A stretch of DNA of 20,000 nucleotides from Eimeria necatrix. Its lineage: Eukaryota > Apicomplexa > Conoidasida > Eucoccidiorida > Eimeriidae. The translations under genes were made by a program, and so were the position numbers. This document shows, one piece after another, positions 10,369 to 18,824 of the stretch (its first letter is position 1; each line of letters opens with the position of its first letter). The stretch lies in assembly GCF_000499385.1 (NCBI RefSeq), contig NW_013654861.1, forward strand, positions 1 to 20,000, read 5' to 3'. A model generated the notes under the pieces. That model made no database searches, was not told the DNA's origin, and worked only from the letters and a program-made list of their open reading frames with translations.

Positions 10369-10564
10369 GGGTCCACAAGAAATTTGGCAGAGTCGCCTAT
10401 GCCTCCATTAGGCACCCCAGAAACATTATTCATATTGACAGGGGGCCCCCCCAAGAGGAGGGGCCCCCTGGGGGCCCCCCTGAGGGCCCCAAAGCAGCAG
10501 GCAGCACTTTAGCTGCTGCTGCGCGCAGCAAGCACCCCGGCCAAGATTTCGTTAGACAGGTTCG

Positions 10565-10607
<43 letters not shown>

Positions 10608-10736
10608 AAGGGGTTTGCTGCGTTGCAGAGGCGCATGTCGTTGCTGCTTTTCGTCGCCTCGTCGGCTGCTGCTGCTTCTGTTGCTTCTGCTGCGAGCGTT
10701 GTTGCTGCTGCTTCTCCTGCTGCTTCTGCTGCAAGC

Positions 10737-10769
<33 letters not shown>

Positions 10770-11237
10770 TTGCTGCAGTTGGCCCTCGGGGCCCCCGGGC
10801 TGTCGCTGCTGCAGCGCTCTTTGGCTCTGAACTCCATCATAGAGGACTGCCACGACATTAGACTTGCTGCAGCAGCGCTTCAAGGGGAGCTGGAGGTTAG
10901 TGAGGGTTTAGGGTTTAGGGTTTAGGGTTTAGGGTTTAGGGTTTGGAACTCGGGCCTCTTGTGCCCGCAAAGCTTGGCTTGTTGCAGCTCAGCTGCTGCT
11001 GATGCTGCTGCTGCTGCGGGTGCTGCAGGAGTGTCCAGCGAGCCACGTTGCTGCTCGGGGACAACTGCAGCAGCAGCTGCAGCACACGCTGCTGCAGGCA
11101 GCAGAGCTGCTGCTGCTGCGGCACTGCTGCACTTCTTTGCCGCTGCCAATGCCCTTCCTGCTGGACTTTTGGGCCCCAGCAATTTGCCCCTCTGCTGCTG
11201 CGTATGTCTCGCGGCTGCGGCAGCACTACCTGCGGCT

Positions 11238-11268
<31 letters not shown>

Positions 11269-11885
11269 CAGCAGCAGGAGCAGCAGGAAGAAGGGTTCCT
11301 TGGGGCGCTTCCGCCGGGCCTGAGCAGCCTTGTTACAGAGGGCCGCAGCAGCACCAAGTGGCTCATCAGCAGTGTCAGCAGCAGCAGCAAGGGCCTGCGG
11401 CTGCTGCTGCTGCTGCTGCCCATGCTCACCGACGCCTGCACCTCTTTGCTGCTGCAGGGGCTGCTGCTGTGCCCCGAGGCCCTCCTTGAGGTCTTTGCAG
11501 ACGCGGACGCTGTCCTAGCAGCAGCAGCAGCAGGACCCTCCGCAGCAGCAGCAGCAGCAGCAATAGAAGGGGCCTCAGGGGCTCCAGCAGCAGCAGCAGC
11601 AGCAGCAGGAGCCCCTGCAGCAGCAGCAGCAGCTGCTGCTGCGGACGACTGCAGCCTGCGGCTGTTCGAGGAGGTGATGCGGTCGACGGGGACAGCAGCA
11701 GCAGCACTTGCTGCGCTGCCCAAGAACAGCCTGCTCAGTTTGCTGCTGCAGCAGCAGCAGGGGGGCCACGAGCGCAGCAGCACTTGCTGCTTCTTGCTGC
11801 TGGGGGTCCTCAGGGTCTTAAGGGCTGCGGGGCCTTCCCGCACAGCTGTCTTGTGCAGCTTCTTAGATGTGCTCGACTGGGGCCT

Positions 11886-11926
<41 letters not shown>

Positions 11927-11965
11927 CCTCGCTGGTCGCCATGGCGGCCCACATGGTGAGTTACT

Positions 11966-11998
<33 letters not shown>

Positions 11999-12167
11999 AT
12001 TGCTGCTGCTGTTATTGCTGCTGCTGGAGGTTGTGGGTGCGCTTTGCGGCGGACTGATACGTGTATGAAGTGCTGCCGCTGTGCACTGCTGCTGCTGCTG
12101 CTGCTGCAGCTGCTGTTAATGAATGTGTTATCTTTTGGACTGAAGACGTGCTGGGTTGCTGCTGCTG

Positions 12168-12198
<31 letters not shown>

Positions 12199-12381
12199 AG
12201 AGCGGAGCCTGTCTTCTTGCGCTCCTAACAATTCACCTTCCTCGCGCTGAGGGTACTGCAAACCCTGGACAAATGTGAGAGATTAGGGTTTAGGGTTTAG
12301 GGTTTAGGGTTTAGGGTTTGTGGCTTGGAGCAAAGAGTCTAGGTAGCCTGTCGTCTACGTCAAGGGCTGCAAGTTTAGCGG

Positions 12382-12420
<39 letters not shown>

Positions 12421-12501
12421 AGGAAAGTGATAACGCGTTTTCTGTGTATGGTGACGGAGGCGTTGGTGTCTTTGCTGGCGAAGAACTCTGACGAAGCAAC
12501 A

Positions 12502-12548
<47 letters not shown>

Positions 12549-12654
12549 GCTGCGGCCTCTGATCCGCTGCCTGCTGCAGCAAGCGAGACAGTGCCCCGCA
12601 TGGGCTGCCACAATCACCACCCAAGCCATGTCCGTTCGCCTCGAAGTCCCTTTT

Positions 12655-12685
<31 letters not shown>

Positions 12686-12738
12686 TTGCTGCTGCTGTGT
12701 CTGCCGATATACGCGAGCCTCTCTGCCACTGTCTCTAG
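6999..12738 (+). CDS. PAT1: PAT1-like mRNA-decapping activator, six exons, expanded by homopolymer repeats
   Basis: Exons: 6999-7056, 7286-7470, 7749-10895, 11029-11955, 12201-12274 and 12423-12738. The joined length is 4,707 bases, an exact multiple of three (about 1,568 residues plus stop). All five junctions are GT-AG and agree in phase (1, 0, 0, 0, 2). PAT1 proteins bind the Lsm1-7 ring and Dcp1-Dcp2 and promote decapping and translational repression in cytoplasmic P-bodies. Family-like blocks, in order: an N-terminal NAETFDFDIPVGDDW; residues ~642 on (PPPIFPQTRALVDYIIKN); ~760 (FMTAHDLDVILRVQLAQ), matching the 'MT..E.d.vi.iQl.ql' block; ~960 (FGRVAYASIRHPRNIIHID), matching the 'lGk...sS...PR..I' block; ~1235 ([16 protein letters not shown]), matching 'KGk.ll.r.lP.l'; then helical C-terminal sequence (CLLALLTIHLPRAE). 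Long Gln, Ala and Ser runs and a Gly-Ala-Pro array separate these, making it longer than typical PAT1. Weak points: an upstream in-frame ATG at 6807 is possible, and the 3' end is uncertain because exon 6 ends through a Cys run. Identity rests on motif memory. Confidence 0.7.
7057..7285 (+). other. PAT1-like intron 1
   Basis: Donor CG|GTGAGC at 7057 and acceptor CTGCTTCAG ending at 7285 bound a 229-bp intron. The phase-1 junction rebuilds a Gly codon and turns IPV into IPVGDDWEPDEAQYKEF. The intron opens with a CAG run (7064-7109) and closes with a CTG run (about 7245-7281) next to the acceptor, so the two ends are complementary and could pair in the pre-mRNA. Confidence 0.7.
7471..7748 (+). 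other. PAT1-like intron 2
   Basis: Donor CCAG|GTAAGG at 7471 is close to consensus. The acceptor is GCTTCCTTGCAG ending at 7748. The intron is 278 bp and phase 0, joining EPPNQ to VTELPAFFSTDI. It contains CTG-rich DNA in its first half and a CAG run at about 7669-7709. Confidence 0.75.
8436..8522 (+). repeat. 12-bp coding repeat GGGGGCCCCCAT/GT, seven Gly-Ala-Pro-Met/Val copies
   Basis: Inside PAT1-like exon 3, ATG or GTG recurs every 12 bp (8448, 8460, 8472, 8484, 8496, 8508). Each unit holds the palindrome GGGGGCCCCC and encodes Gly-Ala-Pro plus Met (first three) or Val (next three), seven copies in all with the preceding and following partial units. The 12-bp period keeps the reading frame, unlike the 19-bp GC-rich array at 14206. 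Confidence 0.85.
9719..9773 (+). repeat. Long AGC run encoding poly-Ser in the PAT1-like exon 3
   Basis: An uninterrupted (AGC)n tract of about 18 units encodes poly-Ser directly before the conserved block starting FMTAHDLD. It is one of the longest pure homopolymer tracts in the gene. Other large in-frame tracts include Gln at 9030-9070, Ala at 10566-10606 and Ser at 10325-10367. Confidence 0.8.
10896..11028 (+). other. PAT1-like intron 3, carrying a telomere-like array
   Basis: Donor GGAG|GTTAGT at 10896 and acceptor GGGTGCTGCAG ending at 11028 bound a 133-bp phase-0 intron. It joins ALQGELE to ECPASHVAARGQL. Reading through the donor meets a stop at 10925, inside the AGGGTTT array, which supports splicing. 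A second AG (TTGTTGCAG at 10987) does not restore the frame. Confidence 0.65.
10903..10944 (+). repeat. Interstitial telomere-like AGGGTTT array, six perfect copies, inside intron 3
   Basis: Six perfect AGGGTTT units occupy 10903-10944 with no variant, beginning seven bases after the first base of the donor GTTAGT. The flanks are ordinary intron sequence, so this is not a chromosome end. Orientation is G-rich on the sense strand of the gene. Confidence 0.95.
11956..12200 (+). other. PAT1-like intron 4
   Basis: Donor CATG|GTGAGT at 11956 is near consensus. The acceptor is TTGTTGCTGCAG ending at 12200. The intron is 245 bp and phase 0, joining SLVAMAAHM to SGACLLALLTIH. It is mostly CTG/TTG-rich, including a run of about eight CTG units shortly before the acceptor that serves as the pyrimidine-containing tract. 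A CCTAACA sequence at 12224-12230 followed by GAG at 12251 is an alternative later acceptor in the same phase. Confidence 0.65.
12275..12422 (+). other. PAT1-like intron 5, carrying a telomere-like array
   Basis: Donor AAAT|GTGAGA at 12275 and acceptor CTGCTGCAG ending at 12422 bound a 148-bp phase-2 intron. Splicing rebuilds an ATG (Met) codon and gives PGQMKVITRFLCMVTEAL. Without splicing the frame stops at once (TGA 12276-12278). A CTG run of about 12 units abuts the acceptor. Confidence 0.65.
12285..12319 (+). repeat. Interstitial telomere-like AGGGTTT array, five perfect copies, inside intron 5
   Basis: Five perfect AGGGTTT units fill 12285-12319, starting ten bases after the first base of the donor GTGAGA. 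Placement and orientation copy those of the array in intron 3. Confidence 0.95.
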
Positions 12739-12760
12739 TGTTGCACTGCTGCCCTGCTGC

Positions 12761-12798
<38 letters not shown>

Positions 12799-13441
12799 GC
12801 CTTCGCCGTAGATTCTGTTGTTTTTGCGTCAATTTTAGTTTTTGCTGCTGCTGCGCTGCTGCGTTCCGCAGGAGCTGCCTAGGGGAGGCAGCAGCACGGG
12901 CCTTCTTGGCCTCTCTGGTGTCTGCAACGGAGTTTTAGCTGCTGCTGCAGTTGCTGCTGCAGCTGTCGCCACTGCTTTTCTTGTTGCAGCGCTTGCTGCT
13001 GCAGCTTTCTTCGCTGTTCCTACAGCCCCCCATTAAGCAGCCGTGACCGCGAGGTCTGCTGCACTTGCTGCTGCTGCACTTGCTGCAGCTGTGCTTGCTG
13101 CAACAGCAGAACCCTCTGCTTCTGTGAAAGCATTAGCAGCAGAGCAGCTGCAGCTGCAGCAAGCGCTGAAGCGAAAGTGCAGCTGCAGGTGCTGCTGCAG
13201 CAGGCTATTAGTGCTGCAGCAGAAGGTGCCGCGGCGCTTTAGAGTTGCTGCTGCTTCAGCAGCAAGCCTGCTGCGACAACTTAGAGTTGCTCCTGCCGCT
13301 GCTGCAGCAGCTACAGGAGCGGCAGCAGCAGCAGCTGCTGCTGCTGCTGCTGCTACGAGGCAGCGAGAGTTAGAGTGCGCATATGTTTTGCTGCTGCTGG
13401 GCGCAGCAGCAGCAGGCGGTGCAAACGTCAGTCAAGACTGC
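12739..13441 (+). other. Low-complexity Ala/Leu-rich stretch downstream of the PAT1-like gene; possible terminal exon at 12872-12938
   Basis: CTG/GCT-rich DNA with long open frames but no ATG-initiated complex ORF. One piece deserves mention: after TTTTAGTTTTTGCTGCTG and the acceptor-like GCGTTCCGCAG (ending 12871), a frame reads SCLGEAAARAFLASLVSATE and then stops at 12938. It would join in phase 2 to a weak donor (GTGCCC) at 12591 in exon 6, giving a cleaner helical end to the PAT1-like protein than the Cys-run end at 12738. The Ala-rich frame at 13043-13444 starts only at GTG and is not called. Confidence 0.35.
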
Positions 13442-13802
13442 TAAAGGGTTCCTCGTGGCCACGAGGAGATAAGACAAATGATAAAACTGATTAAATTAGA
13501 AATGAATAAAACTAAATGAAAAACTTATTAAATTAAAAATAAATAAAAGTAAAGCAAATGGAAATGAATAAATTAATTGTAAGGAGGAGCAGCTACAGGC
13601 AACACTGCGGACAGGCGCACGAGGTGTAGTCGGAGCTGGGAGGCGAATAATGGGAAGTAAAAGCAAACAAAAATAAATGAAGATGAATTTAAATTAGAAA
13701 ATAAATCGAAAGAATCCAAATTAAAATTAAAAAAAAACAGAATAAAGCGAAAGGACGGCTCAGCAGCAAGCCGCTGCAGACAGCAAAATCAACAGCAACA
13801 GA

Positions 13803-13834
<32 letters not shown>

Positions 13835-14205
13835 CAGGGCTGCAGCAAGAAAAGAACTTAATTAAAACAAAGGCAAATGGCCTTCAAAATGTACTTGCCT
13901 TCGCACACATAACATGGAGTGTACGTACACCGCAACAGGAAGACATTTATGCACTCAAAATTCGCATTTTCAAATTCAGAAATTAATTTCATCTGCGCGT
14001 CTAAAAAGATCTGTGAGCAGGACGCTGTGCTGCTACTCGCGTGAAAATCTTTCATCAATTTTCTTTTTTTTTTAATTTTGTTTTTCTTTTTTTGTTCAAA
14101 TGACCCGCATGCATATCTCCAGCTCGAGGCCTTCATCTGCATTTGCCATTTAGCACCAAAAATGAAATCCAAAATCCCGAAATTCGTCCAAATACACCTT
14201 CTAAT
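13442..14205. other. AT-rich intergenic region between convergent genes
   Basis: Base composition changes sharply from CTG-rich to A-rich DNA with AAATAAA/TTAAATT-like words at about 13470-13560 and 13650-13745. A short CAG/CAA island follows at 13795-13840. Stops are frequent on both strands. The stretch contains a perfect palindrome at 13919-13930 and a T-rich tract at 14063-14095. I see no coding sequence or RNA gene. Confidence 0.65.
13919..13930. promoter_or_regulatory. Perfect 12-bp palindrome GTGTACGTACAC, first copy
   Basis: GTGTACGTACAC equals its own reverse complement. It lies in AT-rich intergenic DNA within a 17-base string (TGGAGTGTACGTACACC, 13915-13931) that recurs identically at 19698-19714. 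Palindromes of this size are common binding sites for dimeric DNA-binding proteins, but the function here is inferred only from symmetry and recurrence. Confidence 0.35.
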
Positions 14206-14432
14206 CCCGAGGCCCCAGGGGGCCCCCGAGGCCCCGGGGGGCCCCCAAGACCCCGGGGGGCCCCCGAGGCCCCAGGGGGCCCCCGATGCCCCGGGGGGCC
14301 CCCGAGGCGCCGGGGTGCCCCCGAGGCCCCAGGGGGCCCCGAGGGCCCCAGGAGGCCCACAGGCTCAGGGGGCCCCCCAGCCCCCAGGGGGGCCCCGAGG
14401 CCTCAGGGGGCCCCGGGGCCCCCCTGGGGCCT
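14206..14432 (+). repeat. GC-rich minisatellite with 19-bp period, open in all frames
   Basis: The word CCCGAG (variants CCCAAG, CCCGAT) starts at 14206, 14225, 14244, 14263, 14282, 14301 and 14320, giving exact 19-bp spacing, then degenerates. The typical unit is CCCGAGGCCCCGGGGGGCC. Because 19 is not a multiple of three, each forward frame cycles through the same Gly-Pro-rich, collagen-like peptide with a 57-bp coding period. The flanks are AT-rich and carry no gene, so I treat the array as noncoding. Confidence 0.85.
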
Positions 14433-14769
14433 CCAGATTTTAATTCTTGGGAGGTATGGAGGGCCCTTTAGAGGAAAAGGCATTTTTGTGTTTTTGTTTG
14501 GCTCTGTGGGGCCCCTGGCCCTGTCCATAGAGTGCAGAGTTTCTAATTTTTGGAACTATTAGAGCTTTTGATTTGCTAAGAAGCATTTCTGTGCAGCTCT
14601 TTGCACTTCTCCCAGCCCAGGGGCCCCTCGGGGGCCCCTCCGGGGCCCCTCGGGGGCCCCTATGCCCCAGGGGGGCCCCCCAGTGTGCAGAAAGCACCAG
14701 AGGGTCACTTTTTTCACAAGTACGAAATAAAAAGAAGTAAAGACGGAAAGTATGAAATAAAGTCAAGCC
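14433..14769. other. Intergenic segment with a second GGGGCCCC block
   Basis: Between the minisatellite and the end of the minus-strand gene lie AT-rich unique sequence and a GGCCCCTC/GGGGCCCC block at about 14620-14685. A plus-strand frame from 14601 is open only through this repeat. The A-rich sequence at 14715-14765 (GAAATAAAAAGAAGTAAAG) lies just beyond the stop of the minus-strand gene. No gene is supported. Confidence 0.5.
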
Positions 14770-15595
14770 TCAGGCGGGGGCCGCGCTGGGGGGGCCCCAG
14801 GCGGCCCGCTCCTCCAGCGCGGGCCTCTGCAGCCCCTGAATTACTATGTGACCACTGGGGTGACCACTGGTCACCTCGGAGGTCCAGGGCCCCAGGCACA
14901 CCTCGGGCTGCCAGTCCTCAGTGGACTCTACGGAGATGTAGGGCCTCCACACGGAGCGGTCGCTGTCTGCTGCTCTGCTCAGCAGCTGCAGGGGGGGCCC
15001 CCCAGGCCCGGCGGGGGGGGCCCCTCTTCGCGCGGAGTGAAGACCACCACCCGCGGCTGCAGCTGCTGCGGGGGCCCCCCGCCAGCAGCAGCAGAGCCCC
15101 GCTGGGGCTGCGCCTGCGGCTCTGCTGCCTGGCCTCCCTCTGCAGCAGCAGGCGCGCCCGCCGCTGCTGCTGCTGCTGCTGCTGCTGCTGCAGGTGCTGC
15201 AGCAGCAGCAGCAGCAGCAGGCAAGAACTGCTCGTCTATTATGAGGTGCCGCGTGGTGAAGATCTGCACCAAAGGCCGGGGCCCCCTTCTGCAGTGTACG
15301 TACGGCTGAAAGCTGGGCCGCTGCCGAATTTCTATGCGGGGAGTTTTGCTGCGCAGCAGCAGCAGCACGGGCTGTTCTGCTGCAGGGGCCTCTGTGGGGG
15401 CGAGGCCCTCTTCGACTGGCTGCAGCAGCGCAGCAGCAGGGGAGCAGCAGCGCGTCAGCTCCCCGGCCTCCGCCTTGCCTGCTGCTGCTGCTGCTGCTGC
15501 TGCTGCTTCTGCCGCTGCTGCTGCTGCTGCTGCCGGCGTCCGCGGCGTGGGCGGCGAAGCGGCTTCGTCGTCGGTGACTGCAGCTGCAGGGTCGA

Positions 15596-15632
<37 letters not shown>

Positions 15633-16231
15633 CGCTGCTGCTGCTGCTGCTGCTGCTGCCTCTTCCTTGGCCCTGGCTATTGCGTGCAGACTCTGCTGCA
15701 TGTCCTCCAGCTGCTCCTCGAGGTCTCTGTAGCACATCTTTATAGCAGCAACTTCGTCTTCCTGCTGCACCCGGAGCCGCAGCAGCAGCAGCAGCAGCAA
15801 GAGACCCGAACGGCGCCCACGGCGCCGGCGGCCGCTCGGGGCCCCCCAGCGGGGGCCCCCGCAGCTGAAAGCCCGTCAGCCAGGCCCGCTGCTGCAGCTG
15901 CTGCTGCACTGCATCAAGCCGCTGCAGCAGACACTTTGCTTCGGAAAGGTGCCCGTTGAGCGCATTCAGAGCTTCCTGCTGCTGCTGCTGCTGCTGCCAC
16001 ACCTCCTGCTGCGTCCGCCGCACCAGCTGCTTCAGCTCGTCCGCCCTGCTGCACTCGGGGGGCCCCCCAGCCCCGCTTGGGGGCCCCCCTGCTGCACCAG
16101 GGGGGCCCCCCTGGGGGCCCCCTGGGTACTGTGGGGGGCAGGGCATGAGGGGGCCCTTGGGCTGGCCGAGCAAGCTCTTTCTGGGCGACACTGCTGCTGC
16201 TGCTGCTGCTGCTGCTGGCGCCTGGGCGTTT

Positions 16232-16262
<31 letters not shown>

Positions 16263-17606
16263 AGGAGGCCTCGATGGCCCCGAACTCCCCCAGAGCGCTT
16301 TCGAGCTGCTGCTGCTGCCGCTCCAGCAGCTGCTGCGTCCTCTCGAGCCCCTGCAGCAGCTTGCTGAAGCTGCCGCCGCTGCTGCTGCTGCTGTCCTCCG
16401 CAGCCAGGCGGCCGCCCAGCGCCCGGGGGGCCCCCCCCAACTCCCGGGGGGCCCCCCCCAAGTCCCGGGGGGCCCCCCCCAGCCCCAGGGGGGGCCCCCC
16501 TGCCCCTGGGGCCCCTGGGGGCCCCTCTTCCCCCTCCAAGTGCTGCAGCAAAGTCCGCAGCGTGTCTTGGCAAAGCCGCGACAGCCGCAGCTCCGGCTGC
16601 GTCGACTGCCATATGCTGCTAAGGTCCACAGCTTCGCACTCGGGGGGGGGCCCCCGGATGCACACCAGGGGCCCCGGGGGCCCCCCCCGCCCGCAGGGCC
16701 CCAGGGGGCCCCTGGGGGCCAGTCTCCCGAGTCTCCGGTTAGCAGCAGGCTCTGGGCCGTCGAGCTGCTGGGGTTTGAAGCTGCGTCGCTCGGGGCAGTA
16801 CCCAGGGGGGCCCCCCCTGGGGGCCCCCCTGACAAGGGGCCCCTCCAGCTATCTAGGGAGCTCCTGCTGTCCTGGGGGCCCCTCATGTCTTGAGGGGCCC
16901 CCTGGAGGCCCCCTAGGGGGGCCCCCGGGGGGCCCCCCAGGGGGGGCCCCCAGGGGGCCCCCCAGGGGGCCCCCCAGGGGGCCCCCGGGGGCCCCTCTTG
17001 GGGGCTGGCGAGCTCGAAGCTGGCCTGTTTGTACTTGAGACTCTTCTGCAGCCACAGCAGCAGCTCGGAACGCCGCTGCGCCGACAGCAGCAAATCTGCA
17101 GCAACCTGCAGCACAATAACAACTGCAGCAGACACGTGGCGGCCAGCGCCGAGGCCCAGGCCCAGGCCCACCTCCAGGAGGCCCTCGGGGGCCCCCTCGG
17201 GGGCCCCCTCGGGGGCCCCCTCGGGGGGCCCCTCGGGGGGCCCCCCGGGGGGGCCCCCGAAGGGGCCCCCGAAGGGGCCCTCGAAGGGGCCCTCAAAGGG
17301 CCCCTCTTGCCCACTCACGGAACTGCTCCCAGCAGGCTCCCAGGCCAGGGGGGCCCCCTCGGGGGGCCCCACAAAAGTGGCGGCTTCAGGGTTCAGCCCG
17401 CCGCTGGGGGCCCCCAAAAGGGCCCCCAGGGGGGCCCCCCAGGGGGCCCCCCAGGGGGCCCCCCCCAAAGACCCTGTGGGGCCCCACACTGCTTCTGTAC
17501 CCACACTGGTCCAGGAAAAGTAAGAGCTGGAGGTGTCTGCGCTGCTGCAGCTGGCGGAGGAGCCCCCTGGGTTGGAGGGGGCCTCGCAGTCCAGCAGCAG
17601 CGAGCG

Positions 17607-17655
<49 letters not shown>

Positions 17656-17782
17656 GCAGTGGCAGCAGCGGGAGGCGCTGCTGCAGCAGACACTGTCGCA
17701 GCTGTCGAGTCGCTGTTCGCTGCCGGCGTTCCCGTTGCAGCTGCTGCGCCCGGCAAAACAGCCGCAGAGCTCAGAGACAGCC

Positions 17783-17825
<43 letters not shown>

Positions 17826-18157
17826 GATCTCCGCAGATCCACCAGGAGGCCCCGGGGGCCCCCTGGGCACCTGAGGCATTCGGGGCCCCGGGGGGCCCCC
17901 TAGTACCTGCGGCTCCAGGGGCCCCTCACGGGCTAGTGCCAAATGGGGCCCCAGGGGCCCCTGTGGGGCGGGGGGCCCCAGGGGCCCCCGTGGGGCTGGG
18001 GGCCCCAGGGGCCCCTGTGGGGCTGGGGGCCCCAGGGGCCCCTGTGTGGGCCCCTGTGGGGCCCCTGGGGCTGTGGGCCCTGGGGGCCCCCGGGGGCCTG
18101 CGGGCGCTAGGGGGCCCTGCGGGTCTTTTGCCAGCGGCGCTTGCGGGCGCTGCACAG

Positions 18158-18232
<75 letters not shown>

Positions 18233-18364
18233 CGCCATCCCCGCTTTGCTGCTGGCCGGCGACTGCTGCTGCTGCTGGCGCTGCGGCTATTTGGTTGTCT
18301 AGGAAGTCAAAGATCCACCGCCACAGCCGCGGCGGAGAGGCGGGGGTCCACTCGGGCGCGGGGG

Positions 18365-18403
<39 letters not shown>

Positions 18404-18784
18404 GCGCTGTGGCTGGTGCTGCTGCTGCTGCTGGCGCTGTTGCTGCAGCAGCTGCTGCTGCTGCTGGCGCTGTGGGCGGAGCCGCCGACGGGCGGCGAGG
18501 CGGGCTCGGACTGGCGGGGGCTGCTGAGGCCAAGACCTTAGCTGCTGCCTCGCGCACTGCTGCAGTTAGTTTTGCTGCTGCTCCAGGTGCTGCTGCTCCT
18601 GGTGCTGCTGCTGCTGCTGCTGCTGCTGCTGAAAGAGATGAAGTCGGACCTGCTGCTGCTGCGGCTACTGAAGATCCTGCTGCCGCGCGCACGGGGGCTG
18701 CGATCGGGCCCACTCCTAATGTGTCGGTATTTGCGGCTGCTGCTGCTGCTGCTACTGCAGCAGCAGCAGCACCTTCCGGGCCCC

Positions 18785-18824
<40 letters not shown>

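Noticed and set aside
13043..13444. 133-codon Ala-rich plus-strand ORF
   Set aside because: It begins at GTG with no ATG, consists mostly of repeat-derived Ala and Leu, and shows no splice support.
14078..14562. Collagen-like plus-strand ORFs
   Set aside because: The 19-bp unit makes the same peptide in all three frames and the flanks are AT-rich and non-coding. The collagen look is a product of the repeat.
15949..17038. Plus-strand ORFs through the GGGGCCCC blocks
   Set aside because: They are open only because the repeat lacks stops. The minus strand carries helical, complex sequence and Gln/Ala readings at the same place.
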